This document shows positions 1 through 8,816 of a DNA stretch of 64,000 bases, one piece after another. A program made the position numbers and the translations under genes. The notes under the pieces were generated by a model that ran no database searches, was not told where the DNA came from, and worked only from the letters and a program-made list of their open reading frames with translations. The stretch lies in contig NZ_PZZP01000002.1 of the NCBI RefSeq assembly GCF_003046315.1, forward strand, positions 186,001 through 250,000, in the 5' to 3' direction. Positions within the stretch are counted from its first letter, which is position 1, and every line of letters begins with the position of its first letter. Source of the DNA: Desmospora activa DSM 45169 (GTDB taxonomy: Bacteria > Bacillota > Bacilli > Thermoactinomycetales > DSM-45169).

Positions 1-32
1 GGAAAGAAACTCACGCGATCACTCCCTCATAA

Positions 33-50
33 AAATGGAAGATTCCATTT
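33..50. repeat. Short inverted repeat
   Basis: Two 8-base arms (AAATGGAA and TTCCATTT) are separated by GA. The repeat lies in the 283-base leader before the first gene, about 200 bases from its promoter. It could be an operator or a weak hairpin. Apart from this repeat and the promoter near 219-253, I see nothing else in bases 1-283. Confidence 0.3.
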
Positions 51-218
51 ATTTAAACGACCCGATACCGACTGGAATCGCAGTCGTGAAAACCCTTACA
101 AAATAATACAAACAAAGTTTTCGTTCCTCACAACAAATCACAATGTACAATTGTCTCGATTGATTACTGCGAATTTCTGTGAGTCGATTAACTCAATTTT
201 GATATTAGCACATCAACT

Positions 219-253
219 GTTTATTTGTCTATCGTATAAACAAAGTATATAAT
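219..253 (+). promoter_or_regulatory. Promoter with overlapping operator-like palindrome for the ROK regulator
   Basis: A sigma-A-like promoter is visible: -35 TTGTCT (225-230), a 17-base spacer and -10 TATAAT (248-253). Arms GTTTAT (219-224) and ATAAAC (236-241) form an inverted repeat that straddles the -35 and spacer. XylR-type ROK repressors bind AT-rich palindromes of this kind, so autoregulation is plausible. The operator assignment is inference. Confidence 0.55.
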
Positions 254-283
254 GGGGTTGAAATAAGGCCACTCTCTCTAAAG

Positions 284-1504
284 GTGCGGATAAAAGTGAA
301 TGTAACGGGAAACTATCAACTGGTTAAACGCATCAATAAATCGCTTGTATTACAAACCTTGCGCCACCGCTCTCCCCTTTCCCGCGCAGAACTGGCACAA
401 CTCACCGGACTCAATAAGACGACCATCTCTTCTCTGGTGAGCGAATTGTTGGATGAACAACTGCTCTATGAAAGCGGACCGGGCCAGTCCAAAGGTGGCC
501 GTCGCCCCGTGATGCTGCATTTTAACGGAAACGCCGGATACGCCATCGGCATTGACCTGGGAGTCAATTATGTAGTCGGCATCCTAACGGATCTGAACGG
601 CAAAATCCTGCGCGAACAACGGCTGCCTCTCCAAGATAAGGACTATAATCGCGTACTTGCACAAATCGACTCCCTTGTCACCACTTTAATGGCGGATATA
701 CCGGCCTCCCGCTACGGTGCAGTCGGCATCGGCATTGGCGTGCCGGGAATCGTCGATCCCGACGGGATGGTTTTGCTGGCACCCAATCTGGAGTGGAATG
801 ATGTCCAACTGCGCCACGATCTCTCCCAACGTGTGGAATTACCCGTCATCCTTGAAAATGAAGCCAATGCCGGCGCATACGGGGAGAAAATGTTTGGAGA
901 GCACGCCAACGTTGATGAACTGATCTATGTCAGTGCCGGAATCGGTTTAGGGACGGGAATTATTATCGACGGCAAGTTATACAAAGGAGTCGGTGGATAC
1001 TCAGGGGAAATGGGCCATATCATTGTTGAGCCTGATGGATTGAAGTGCCGTTGCGGCAGCCGTGGATGTTGGGAGCGATACGCATCGGAACAAGCGGTTC
1101 TAACATCCGCACAGCAATTAAAACGTGATCATCCTCACCTTTTTCCCTTCAAGGAGTCGGGGATCTCCCTTGAGCACCTAATCACGTTGGCAGAAAGTAA
1201 AAACGAGGCGGTTATCGCGCTTTTTCAACGGGTTGCTTATTATATGGGAATTGGCATCAACAACATCATCAATACGTTTAATCCCGAGCGTGTGATCATC
1301 GGCAATCGCTTGGCCACTGCCCAGCCGTGGCTACAGAAGACCCTCTTTGCCACCATCGATCACCGCACCCTTCACTTTCATCGACAAAACGTGACCCTCT
1401 CTTTTTCCAACCTGGATGATCGCTCTTGTTGCTTAGGCATGGCCTCCTTTGTAATCGAAGGTTTTTTTGAGGAGAGTCAGTTGTCGCTGGATCGTTTGCG
1501 ATAA
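284..1504 (+). CDS. ROK-family transcriptional regulator (XylR/NagC type)
   Basis: This 406-residue protein has an N-terminal winged helix-turn-helix (about residues 18-75, with ELAQLTGLNKTTISSLV). A sugar-kinase-like ROK domain follows: an N-terminal phosphate-binding segment near residue 88 (GIDLGVNYV), a GIGVPGIVD motif, and the zinc-binding cluster CRCGSRGCWE near residue 254. The family comprises sugar-responsive repressors; the HTH separates it from ROK kinases such as the one at 52.8 kb. The GTG start at 284 follows AAAGG; a second in-frame GTG at 296 is possible. The upstream neighbour is outside the window and the downstream gerA operon is unrelated, so target and effector cannot be named. 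XylR-like is the closest description. Confidence 0.85.
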   Translation: MRIKVNVTGNYQLVKRINKSLVLQTLRHRSPLSRAELAQLTGLNKTTISSLVSELLDEQLLYESGPGQSKGGRRPVMLHFNGNAGYAIGIDLGVNYVVGILTDLNGKILREQRLPLQDKDYNRVLAQIDSLVTTLMADIPASRYGAVGIGIGVPGIVDPDGMVLLAPNLEWNDVQLRHDLSQRVELPVILENEANAGAYGEKMFGEHANVDELIYVSAGIGLGTGIIIDGKLYKGVGGYSGEMGHIIVEPDGLKCRCGSRGCWERYASEQAVLTSAQQLKRDHPHLFPFKESGISLEHLITLAESKNEAVIALFQRVAYYMGIGINNIINTFNPERVIIGNRLATAQPWLQKTLFATIDHRTLHFHRQNVTLSFSNLDDRSCCLGMASFVIEGFFEESQLSLDRLR

Positions 1505-1600
1505 TCGTCAGCTGACAACCCCTATCCTCCCGCTCCATAAACCCTCCCTGTTTTCTAACCATCGCGTTTATCATCAATTAGAACCTCTGAGTATTTATCC

Positions 1601-1636
1601 CCATGGCTGGTTACCTTATATAGGAAACCGCCATGG
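1601..1636 (+). promoter_or_regulatory. Hairpin covering the first start codon of gerAA
   Basis: Inverted arms CCATGGC, GGTT and CCT (1601-1616) pair with AGG, AACC and GCCATGG (1622-1636), with single-base bulges between blocks. The 3' arm contains the ATG at 1633 and would sequester it in RNA. A translation-control role is inference. Confidence 0.4.
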
Positions 1637-3180
1637 GGATGTGTATATTGATGGACATCATCAAACGATTTTTTTCAAAAAAAAAGCCAAATCAATCGCA
1701 AAATCATCACCATGATCATCCCGTATCCTCCGACTTTGAAGAAAATGTGCAGTATATTGAGGACGCACTTTACCAACCGCCGGATCTAAAGAAGAGAAAC
1801 CTCCGATTCAATCAGCAAAAAGGCGTTCTAATATATTTGGACACCTTAACTGATAAAAAGCTGATCCAGAGCGATATTTTGCGTCCCCTGTTTGAAGTCG
1901 AGGAAGGAAAAATCGAGGAGATTATTCCCACTGTCGAGGTTAAGCAGATAACCGATCTTAATCTGGCATCAGAAAACCTACTGCGAGGAAAATGCATCCT
2001 GTTTTTGCAAGGGGTGAAGGAGGCATATGCGATCGATGCATCTGCCATGCATAAACGGGATATGAGCGAGCCTGAAAACGAAGGAGTCGTTCGCGGTGCC
2101 CATAACGGATTTACAGAGCAGTTAACCGTCAATCTATACAGTCTGCGCACACGTCTGGAAAATCCCAATCTGACGGTTCGCTATTTTGATATCGGAAGAA
2201 AGACAAAAACCCGCTTTGCACTGGTATTTATGCGTGACCTCGCCGCCCCGAAGCTGGTACAGGAAATCGAAGAGCGGCTCCAATCCATTTCCACCGATAC
2301 CATCGTTTCCATCGGTTTTATCGCCGATTACATGGAGGATCACCCCAATTCCCCCTTCCCCCAATCGCTGTTTACAGAACGGCCGGATCGAACGGTCGCC
2401 AATCTGATGGAAGGCAGGGTTGCCATATTAGGAGAAGGAGATCCTACCGCTGTCATCCTGCCAGTCACTTTTTTCGCTTTTTATCAAAGCCCTGACGATT
2501 ATAATAACCGCTGGATCGTCGGCTCGTTTATTCGGTTGATTCGGCTGGCCAGTTTGGTGATCTCATTTCAGTTACCTGCCATTTATATCGCCGTCGTCTC
2601 CTTTCATCCGGAAGTAATGCCAGTGGAACTGATCTATTCCGTGCGTACCGGTTTGGAACGAATCCCGTTTCCACCCATCGTTGAAGCCGGGTTGATGGAA
2701 TTAACCCTGGAAGTGATCCGGGAGGCGGGGCTACGCTTACCGAGTCGGGTGGGACAAACCATCGGCATCGTCGGCGGTTTGGTAATTGGGGAAGCAGTGG
2801 TACAGGCAGGACTCATCTCTTATACCATGGTGATTGTCATCGCCATCACGGCAATCTCATCATTTGTCGTACCTTCCCATGAAATGAGTACCACGATACA
2901 AGTGATCCGCTTTCCCCTGATGCTTACCGCCGCCACCTTCGGTTTTATGGGGATTATGTTTGGGGTGATTATAACATTGATTCACTTATGCAAAATTCAT
3001 TCCGTTAACACACCTTACATTGCGCCTGTCGCTCCTTTACGTATCAAGGATTTAAAGGACACTTTTGTCCGTTTCCCACTTTTTCGCCTCAACGAGCGGC
3101 CGCATGATCCCCATCCGCAACAGTATAAACAAGAGTCCGAATCAAGGGAGTGGGCGCGGGATGATCAAGGAAAAAAATAA
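1633..3180 (+). CDS. gerAA: Spore germination receptor subunit A (GerA/GerK family)
   Basis: This 515-residue protein matches the A subunit of Ger-type nutrient receptors, which sit in the inner spore membrane and trigger germination. A hydrophilic N-terminal half (about 1-285) contains the family signature around LGEGDPTAVILPVTFFAFYQ. It is followed by several membrane segments (about 290-450, including SRVGQTIGIVGGLVIGEAVVQ) and a charged C-terminal tail. The start at 1633 has only a weak ribosome site; ATG 1651 (MDIIKRFF) is a reasonable alternative. The gene overlaps gerAB by 20 bases and heads a three-gene operon. The germinant cannot be deduced. The family call is firm; the symbol is used generically. 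Confidence 0.9.
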   Translation: MGMCILMDIIKRFFSKKKPNQSQNHHHDHPVSSDFEENVQYIEDALYQPPDLKKRNLRFNQQKGVLIYLDTLTDKKLIQSDILRPLFEVEEGKIEEIIPTVEVKQITDLNLASENLLRGKCILFLQGVKEAYAIDASAMHKRDMSEPENEGVVRGAHNGFTEQLTVNLYSLRTRLENPNLTVRYFDIGRKTKTRFALVFMRDLAAPKLVQEIEERLQSISTDTIVSIGFIADYMEDHPNSPFPQSLFTERPDRTVANLMEGRVAILGEGDPTAVILPVTFFAFYQSPDDYNNRWIVGSFIRLIRLASLVISFQLPAIYIAVVSFHPEVMPVELIYSVRTGLERIPFPPIVEAGLMELTLEVIREAGLRLPSRVGQTIGIVGGLVIGEAVVQAGLISYTMVIVIAITAISSFVVPSHEMSTTIQVIRFPLMLTAATFGFMGIMFGVIITLIHLCKIHSVNTPYIAPVAPLRIKDLKDTFVRFPLFRLNERPHDPHPQQYKQESESREWARDDQGKK

Positions 3181-4252
3181 AATCACCCAAGGTCAACTCA
3201 TGTTTTGGATGATCCAGATTCAAGTGGAAGTAACTGTTTTACAGGTGCCGTATGTTGCTCACATCAAAGCCAAACAAAGCGCTTGGATCGCCATTCTAAT
3301 CACAGGTGTATGTGCCCAGATTTTGATTCTATTGATTTGGTCCCTATGTGAACGATTTCCTTCCTCCCATCTGTTTCAATTTCTGCCGCAAATCGCAGGG
3401 AATTTAGTGGGGAAGTTGACGGGAATGGCGTATAGTCTTTATTTCCTTATAATGGGGTCTATTGTTTTGATGACCTTTCATGTGGTGATAGGGAAGTGGA
3501 TCTTGATAAAAACACCGACGTGGGTAACCTCCTTCCTTTTATTAATTCCGGCAATCTATCTGGCGCGGGATCATTTGCGCACCATCGCCCGCTTTTTTGT
3601 ACTGGCTTCCTTACTGTTTGTGTTTTTGATCCCGCCGATTTTGTATGCATTCAAATTTCTGAACCTCTCCTATCTGCTTCCCATCAAGACGGTAGGGTGG
3701 AAAGATATCTTAACAGGATCGTTGGATGTTACATTTGCTTTTCTCGGCTTTGAAACCCTGCTGCTTCTCTATACCTTTGTCCAGGGAAAAGGAAACGGCA
3801 AGTTAAAAGCAATATCCGCCGGTAACCTCTTTGTCACCCTTCTCTACATCGTGATGACAGTTTTGGCTCTTGCTGTTTTCAGCCCTGGGCAACTTTCTTA
3901 TATCCCTGAACCGATTCTGTTTATGTTAAAAGGGTTCACCACCCCTGTCATCAACCGGCTCGATATTCTGTTTTTATCGGTCTGGTATGTAAAAGTGTTC
4001 ACCACTTTTACCGCTTATCTGTATTGTGCAGCATACGGTCTGGGTCATTACTTCCACCGTGGCCAACACACCAAAGCAGTACCTTATGCGGCGGCTGTCT
4101 GTTATGTGTTGTCCCTCATCCCCTCCGACCCATCGATGCACGAATATATTTTAACGGGTGCCATCCGACTCAGTTTTCTGTTTACAATGGGTTTCCCGTT
4201 GCTGTTTCTTCTCCTTTCCATCCTGTTTAAAAGAAAGGAGGCGTCCCTGTGA
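3161..4252 (+). CDS. gerAB: Spore germination receptor subunit B (GerAB-type permease)
   Basis: This 363-residue integral membrane protein belongs to the endospore germination permease family, an APC-superfamily relative thought to bind the germinant. About ten hydrophobic segments run along its length, starting near residue 15. I placed the start at ATG 3161 (MIKEKNKITQ), ten bases after GGGAG. A longer frame back to 3065 would overlap gerAA by over 100 bases and has no matching ribosome site. The gene overlaps gerAA by 20 bases and the GTG start of gerAC by four, so the three subunits are probably translationally coupled. Confidence 0.9.
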   Translation: MIKEKNKITQGQLMFWMIQIQVEVTVLQVPYVAHIKAKQSAWIAILITGVCAQILILLIWSLCERFPSSHLFQFLPQIAGNLVGKLTGMAYSLYFLIMGSIVLMTFHVVIGKWILIKTPTWVTSFLLLIPAIYLARDHLRTIARFFVLASLLFVFLIPPILYAFKFLNLSYLLPIKTVGWKDILTGSLDVTFAFLGFETLLLLYTFVQGKGNGKLKAISAGNLFVTLLYIVMTVLALAVFSPGQLSYIPEPILFMLKGFTTPVINRLDILFLSVWYVKVFTTFTAYLYCAAYGLGHYFHRGQHTKAVPYAAAVCYVLSLIPSDPSMHEYILTGAIRLSFLFTMGFPLLFLLLSILFKRKEASL

Positions 4253-5367
4253 TGAAAAGGCTGTTCTTCTCGATCGCCGCCTGTTTGCTTCTGCTTTTAC
4301 TACCAGGTTGTTGGGATCAGGATCTGCTCAAGGAAGCCAAATTGGTCTATGGATTTGCTTATGATATCACTCCCGATGGTAAATTGGTTGCTACCATCGC
4401 CTTTCGTGAAACGAAACCAGGGCAGAATCCCCTGCCGCGAAATGAAGTTTGGTCTTCCATGGCAAACACCCCGCGTCAAAATCGAGATCACTTAGATACA
4501 CAAATCGGAGGCAATTACCGTTCCTATAAACAGCGGATAAGCCTATATGGTGAGGAGCTGGTAAAACGGGATCTTTACCCTTTGCTTGACGTAATTTTTC
4601 GCGATCCCAAAAATCCGGTAGATAACAAGGTAGTAGTGGTAAAAGGGAAAGCGACTGAGGTTTTACGATTGAAGCAAGTGGAGGAAACCATGGTAGCGGA
4701 ATATCTGGAAAAGTTGATCGAGAGTATGGAAAATTTAACAAAAGTACCCCGTGTGACACCGCAGACGATATGGCCACTCATACTAGATCCAGGTCAAGAT
4801 TTTGCCCTCCCTTATCTGACGAAGACCGACGGCGGCAAAGTGAAGGTGCTTGGGATGGCCATGTTTCACGAACGCCACTTTACCAAGCCCATGATTGGAA
4901 GCGATGTCACGCTGTATCTCCTGTTAAAGGGGGAGAGAGGAAAGACAACGCGGTTTACGGAAAAGGTGAACCCCAAAAGAAATCCCCATACCGAAAAGTA
5001 CATCTCAATCGATGTAAAGAATGCGAAAAATAAAATGGATGTAAAAGTGCAGTCTGATCATCAAATCGATGTTGATCTCAACTTGCAGTTAAATGTTGCT
5101 ATTGTTGAATATGCACCGGATCGTCTATTCAGCAATCGGGAACGGGCCAAATTGGAGAAGAAACTGTCAAAAGCGCTAACCAAACAAGCACACAAGGTGG
5201 TCAAACAAATGCAAGAGGCCGGTTTTGACGGTTTTGGGGTCGGTCGTCAACTGATCGCACATCATCCCGATGTCTGGAAAAAAGTGAATTGGTCAACCGA
5301 TTACCGTAAAGTCCGTTTCCACCCTTCCGTCCAGGTTCAGATCATCGGCAACGGAATTATTGAGTGA
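4249..5367 (+). CDS. gerAC: Spore germination receptor subunit C, lipoprotein (GerAC type)
   Basis: This 372-residue lipoprotein completes the receptor. Its signal peptide ends in the lipobox LLPGC, with the lipidated Cys at residue 21 followed by WDQ, as is usual in GerAC proteins. The remainder is soluble and would sit on the outer face of the inner spore membrane. The start is GTG 4249 or ATG 4252; a strong AAAGGAGG lies 7-10 bases upstream and the start overlaps the gerAB stop. Length is normal for the family. No clear terminator follows; bases 5368-5503 hold nothing I recognise. Confidence 0.9.
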   Translation: MMKRLFFSIAACLLLLLLPGCWDQDLLKEAKLVYGFAYDITPDGKLVATIAFRETKPGQNPLPRNEVWSSMANTPRQNRDHLDTQIGGNYRSYKQRISLYGEELVKRDLYPLLDVIFRDPKNPVDNKVVVVKGKATEVLRLKQVEETMVAEYLEKLIESMENLTKVPRVTPQTIWPLILDPGQDFALPYLTKTDGGKVKVLGMAMFHERHFTKPMIGSDVTLYLLLKGERGKTTRFTEKVNPKRNPHTEKYISIDVKNAKNKMDVKVQSDHQIDVDLNLQLNVAIVEYAPDRLFSNRERAKLEKKLSKALTKQAHKVVKQMQEAGFDGFGVGRQLIAHHPDVWKKVNWSTDYRKVRFHPSVQVQIIGNGIIE

Positions 5368-5503
5368 CCAGCTGACGGCCGGGCTGAGATTTCCGCCTTC
5401 GCTCCATGCACTTACCAATACAAATCTCGCCTTGGTCGCTTCGCGTGGCCAGAGTCGCACAAAAGGTAATCCATACCTCCGTGAATTTAATCGCTAAATG
5501 GCG

Positions 5504-5875
5504 CTAAATATGGCCTAGTAACAGAAAAGCTATACACAGCAACACCCCTAACCAGACCAATAATATCAAAGCGGCGGTAACCCAGTTTTTTGGCCTGGAT
5601 TCCATCTTCTCCGCCTGTTGTCTGCTCTGCTGAAGAACATCGGCAGGGATCATACGCAAGGCGAGAGCAATGCCGAGGGGGAGGAGAACAAGATCGTCCA
5701 GATAGCCGAGAATCGGGATAAAATCGGGAATGAGATCGATTGGACTAAAGGCATAGGCGACGACGAGAGCGGTTAAGAGTTTGGCATACCACGGTGTACG
5801 CGGATGACGATAAGCAAAATAAAGCGCGTACAGTTCCCTTTTCAACTGTTTTGCCCATGCTTGGAGACGTTTCAT
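5504..5875 (-). CDS. YkvA/DUF1232-family small membrane protein
   Basis: This 123-residue protein contains the DUF1232 core: HPRTPWYAKLL, then a hydrophobic helix and SPIDLIPDFIPILGYLDD, which is diagnostic. A second hydrophobic segment sits at the C-terminus (about 96-120). The family is widespread in Gram-positive bacteria and has no settled function. I chose the ATG at 5875 (MKRLQAW) because GGAAAGGG lies just upstream; a longer frame from 5944 has no comparable signal. It is convergent with gerAC and divergent from the secreted protein at 6045. Confidence 0.75.
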   Translation of the reverse strand: MKRLQAWAKQLKRELYALYFAYRHPRTPWYAKLLTALVVAYAFSPIDLIPDFIPILGYLDDLVLLPLGIALALRMIPADVLQQSRQQAEKMESRPKNWVTAALILLVWLGVLLCIAFLLLGHI

Positions 5876-6044
5876 CTGCTTTTCCCTTTCCGCTTCAAAA
5901 ATGGTACAAACGGTCGCTAAACCATTGAATGATTTGTCATGCATATAGTATCAAAATAGCAGACATTTTCTATTTGAGTTTTCGCTTTTTTCTACCCCAA
6001 AGTGAAGTTATGCTTTACCTAGAAGTTCACAAAGGGGTGTTAGA

Positions 6045-6458
6045 ATGAGAAGAAAATGGTTTGCTTTCGGTTTGGTTTGTATGATGGTGCTATCGTTTTT
6101 CTCCTTTGGTGTACCCACCAGTGAGGCAGCTACAGAAGAGGGATTATACTACGAAGGCAAAGCGACATTTGAATCTAGCGTTCAGTCAAAACCCTTCTTT
6201 TATAACGAAAAAAACGGAAATCTGCAATTGGATATGTGGGGTGAGTTTCGCAATGGGACTCCCAACTATGACTATATTGTCGTCAGCCTTTATGAAGCCG
6301 AGTCAAATATAAAGATGGGCAATTCGATCGCAATTCGTTGGGATGGTGATATCGCCTACTGGAATGTTCCCAGTGGGAATTACTACCTCAAGTTTGAAAA
6401 GCCCCGCGATGGTCTGAAGTATCACATGACATTTGAAGTATTTGAATACAATGGTTGA
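6045..6458 (+). CDS. Small secreted protein of unknown function
   Basis: This 137-residue protein has a clear Sec signal peptide: MRRK, a hydrophobic core of about 18 residues, then a probable cleavage after SEA near residue 28. The mature part is about 108 residues, rich in aromatic and beta-prone residues (for example WGEFRNGTPNYDYIVVSLYE), suggesting a small beta-sandwich exported to the envelope or medium. I do not recognise the family. The ribosome site AAAGGGG precedes the ATG, and a strong terminator follows, so it is a single-gene unit. Confidence 0.6.
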   Translation: MRRKWFAFGLVCMMVLSFFSFGVPTSEAATEEGLYYEGKATFESSVQSKPFFYNEKNGNLQLDMWGEFRNGTPNYDYIVVSLYEAESNIKMGNSIAIRWDGDIAYWNVPSGNYYLKFEKPRDGLKYHMTFEVFEYNG

Positions 6459-6493
6459 GTAACCGATTGAGCTTGTGAATTCCCCTCAGATAT

Positions 6494-6537
6494 AAAATCT
6501 GAGCATCTGCAAAATGCAGACGCTCAGATTTTTTTGG
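6494..6537. terminator. Bidirectional terminator
   Basis: The stem AAATCTGAGC / GCTCAGATTT with an additional inner CTGC/GCAG pairing is followed by a T-run on the plus strand and by TTTTATA on the minus strand. It lies between the convergent small secreted protein gene and dgoD and can serve both. Confidence 0.8.
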
Positions 6538-6550
6538 AGTCCGATTTGGC

Positions 6551-7699
6551 TTACCATTCAGCTACGGTCCCATCATGGTTTCGCCATATTGAATTTTTCC
6601 AGTTATGGCCTGTACGGGCTGCTTCCCGCACCACCGCTTCATTCACTTCAATCCCGAGACCCGGTTTCTCAGGGATGGCGACAAAGCCATCGTGATAGTG
6701 GAAAACCGTCGGATCTTCCAGATAGTCCAACAGATCGCTTCCGCGGTTGTAATGGATGCCTAAGCTCTGTTCCTGTATAAAGACATTCGGTGTGCAGGCG
6801 TCCACCTGTAGACTGGAAGCCAGTGCGATCGGCCCTAACGGGCAATGAGGAGCCACCGCCACATCATATGCTTCCGCCATGGTGGCAATCTTTTTCACTT
6901 CACTGATCCCGCCGGCGTGGGAAAGGTCCGGTTGAATGATGTCCACGTATCCATCCGCCAACAATCGCTTAAACTCCCACCGCGAAAACATGCGCTCACC
7001 GGTTGCAATCGGCGTCGAGGTATAGCGGGCCACTTCCCGCAAAGCCTCATTATTTTCAGGTAACACCGGTTCCTCGATAAACATCAGATGATACGGCTCC
7101 AATTCTTTAGCCACCACTTTGGCCATCGCCCGATGAATCCGTCCATGAAAATCGACGGCGATGCCAAAATCGGATCCGGTCGCCTCCCTTACCGCTGCAA
7201 CCCGTTCAATAATCGCCTCCACCTTGGCAAAGGAATCGATATAATGCATCTCCTCGGAAGCGTTCATTTTAATCGCTTTAAAACCTTGCCCTTTTTTCTC
7301 TGCTGCCGCTTGCCCTACATCGGAAGGGCGATCGCCTCCGATCCAAGAATAAACCTGAACCCGCTCCCGCGCCGCTCCGCCCAAAAACTCAAACACCGGC
7401 AGGCCGTACCGTTTGCCTTTGATATCCCATAAAGCTTGATCGATTCCGGCGATGGCACTCATCATAATCGGTCCTCCGCGATAAAACCCTCCACGGTATA
7501 ATACCTGCCACATATCTTCGATCCGAGAAGGATCACTTCCGATCAAATAAGGCTCCAGCTCCTTTACCGCAGCAGCTACAGTAGCGGCACGCCCCTCCAC
7601 CACCGGCTCACCCCAACCGACAATCCCCTCATCGGTAGACACTTTCAAGAACAACCAGCGTGGCTGAACAGGCAGCAACTCAATCTGTGTAATCTTCAT
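6551..7699 (-). CDS. dgoD: D-galactonate dehydratase (enolase superfamily)
   Basis: This 382-residue protein matches DgoD along its length and belongs to the mandelate racemase/muconate lactonizing group. DgoD dehydrates D-galactonate to 2-dehydro-3-deoxy-D-galactonate using Mg2+. Visible hallmarks are WGEP near residue 29, FYRGGP near 72, the metal ligands in VDFHGR (about 183) and FIEEPV (about 210), GERMFSR, the catalytic-region AVAPHCPLGPIALA and the terminal VAEW. It follows the sugar kinase by 29 bases in the same orientation, with GGAGGG before its ATG. A related aldonate as substrate cannot be excluded, but conservation favours galactonate. Confidence 0.9.
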   Translation of the reverse strand: MKITQIELLPVQPRWLFLKVSTDEGIVGWGEPVVEGRAATVAAAVKELEPYLIGSDPSRIEDMWQVLYRGGFYRGGPIMMSAIAGIDQALWDIKGKRYGLPVFEFLGGAARERVQVYSWIGGDRPSDVGQAAAEKKGQGFKAIKMNASEEMHYIDSFAKVEAIIERVAAVREATGSDFGIAVDFHGRIHRAMAKVVAKELEPYHLMFIEEPVLPENNEALREVARYTSTPIATGERMFSRWEFKRLLADGYVDIIQPDLSHAGGISEVKKIATMAEAYDVAVAPHCPLGPIALASSLQVDACTPNVFIQEQSLGIHYNRGSDLLDYLEDPTVFHYHDGFVAIPEKPGLGIEVNEAVVREAARTGHNWKNSIWRNHDGTVAEW

Positions 7700-7728
7700 C
7701 GATGTTTCCCTCCATCCTCATTGGTGGC

Positions 7729-8679
7729 TCAGCGACGCGTCTCCTCGCTCGCTCCTGAAATAAACCGCTCCAGCTCCTCCCGATCCGGCAGATTTTCGTA
7801 ATCCCCTGTGCCGGTCACAGCCAAAGCACCCATCGCACACGCCCTTTTGACGGATTCCGCAACGGTCAATCCGTCCAGCATTCCCGATAGATAGCCGGCG
7901 GCAAAGGCATCTCCGGCGCCCACTTCATCCACCTGTTGCACGGAGAAGCCCTGTACCTTCCCTTCATCCTCAGAAGTAGCGTACCAAGCGCCTTCCGGCC
8001 CCAATTTTACCACTACCTGCTTTGCCCCGAGCGAGCGCAGCGCGAAAGCGATCGCAGCCGGTTCCTCGCTACCGGTCATCAGGACTCCCTCCCCAACGCC
8101 GGGGAGCACCACATCCGCTTTGGCTGCAATCTGTCGCATAACGGAGCGGGCTTCTTTTCCCCCCCATAATTTACCGCGATAGTTGGGATCGAACACAACG
8201 GTCATCCCTTGTTGTCGGGCGGTATCGACCGCAGCAAACACCGCCTCACGGCAGCTCTCAGACAGTGCTGGTGTAATTCCGGTCACAAATAGGATCTGGG
8301 CTCCCTGCCACGTCTCCCCATTGAGATCCGCGGTTGTGAGAGCGCTGGCGGCGGAACCGGCACGGTAATAGTACACCCCTGTTGCACCGTGGGCCTTTCG
8401 TTCTTTAAAGTAAAGGCCCGTCGGGCGGGTTTCATCAAAGATCACCCCGCTCACATCTACCCCTTCTCCACGCAACCCGCGATAAATGCCAAGGCCAAAG
8501 GGGTCCTTTCCTAGACGGCTAATCCACGAAACCCGATGTCCCAGACGGGACAAGGCGATGGAGACATTGGACTCCGCCCCTGCAATTCGTTTTTCAAAGC
8601 GCGAAACATTTTCCAATCGCCCAGAGCGTTCCGGATCCATTAATACCATGCTTTCCCCAAAGGTAATAACCGCCATCAT
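7729..8679 (-). CDS. kdgK: 2-keto-3-deoxygluconate kinase-like PfkB sugar kinase
   Basis: This 316-residue PfkB/ribokinase-family protein would phosphorylate 2-keto-3-deoxygluconate or the galacto epimer made by the neighbouring dehydratase. The N-terminal GESM motif, the AGAESNVSIALSRLG segment (about residues 32-46) and the C-terminal catalytic GAGDAFAAGYL are visible. I start it at ATG 8679 because GGAAGGAGA lies just upstream; the frame extends to 8694. It is co-directional with dgoD and divergent from the IclR regulator. UxuA, encoded 4 kb away, also yields ketodeoxygluconate, so one kinase may serve both routes. No KDPG aldolase lies in the window. Confidence 0.85.
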   Translation of the reverse strand: MMAVITFGESMVLMDPERSGRLENVSRFEKRIAGAESNVSIALSRLGHRVSWISRLGKDPFGLGIYRGLRGEGVDVSGVIFDETRPTGLYFKERKAHGATGVYYYRAGSAASALTTADLNGETWQGAQILFVTGITPALSESCREAVFAAVDTARQQGMTVVFDPNYRGKLWGGKEARSVMRQIAAKADVVLPGVGEGVLMTGSEEPAAIAFALRSLGAKQVVVKLGPEGAWYATSEDEGKVQGFSVQQVDEVGAGDAFAAGYLSGMLDGLTVAESVKRACAMGALAVTGTGDYENLPDREELERFISGASEETRR

Positions 8680-8706
8680 GCTTTCTCCTTCCATCTCGTT
8701 TCCTAT

Positions 8707-8736
8707 TTGGAACCATCGTTTCTTATTTGCTATAAT
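8707..8736 (+). promoter_or_regulatory. Promoter with KdgR-box-like inverted repeat
   Basis: The -35 TTGGAA (8707-8712) and -10 TATAAT (8731-8736) are 18 bases apart, upstream of the IclR regulator. The near-palindrome GGAACCATCGTTTC (8709-8722) overlaps the -35 and resembles the GAAAC/GTTTC boxes of KdgR-type IclR proteins. It lies between the divergent kdgK and regulator genes. The operator role is inference. Confidence 0.5.
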
Positions 8737-8770
8737 TGTACTGTACCGTATAACTCCTCTGTTGAAAAGG

Positions 8771-8784
8771 GGGTAGCGCTTTCA
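8771..8784 (-). promoter_or_regulatory. cre-like catabolite site
   Basis: The minus strand reads TGAAAGCGCTACCC, matching 12 of 14 positions of the cre pattern TGWAANCGNTNWCA. It lies between the promoter and start of the IclR regulator and upstream of kdgK, where CcpA could affect either. Confidence 0.4.
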
Positions 8785-8816
8785 TAACATTGAATCCAAA
8801 TTGACGGAGGTAACCA

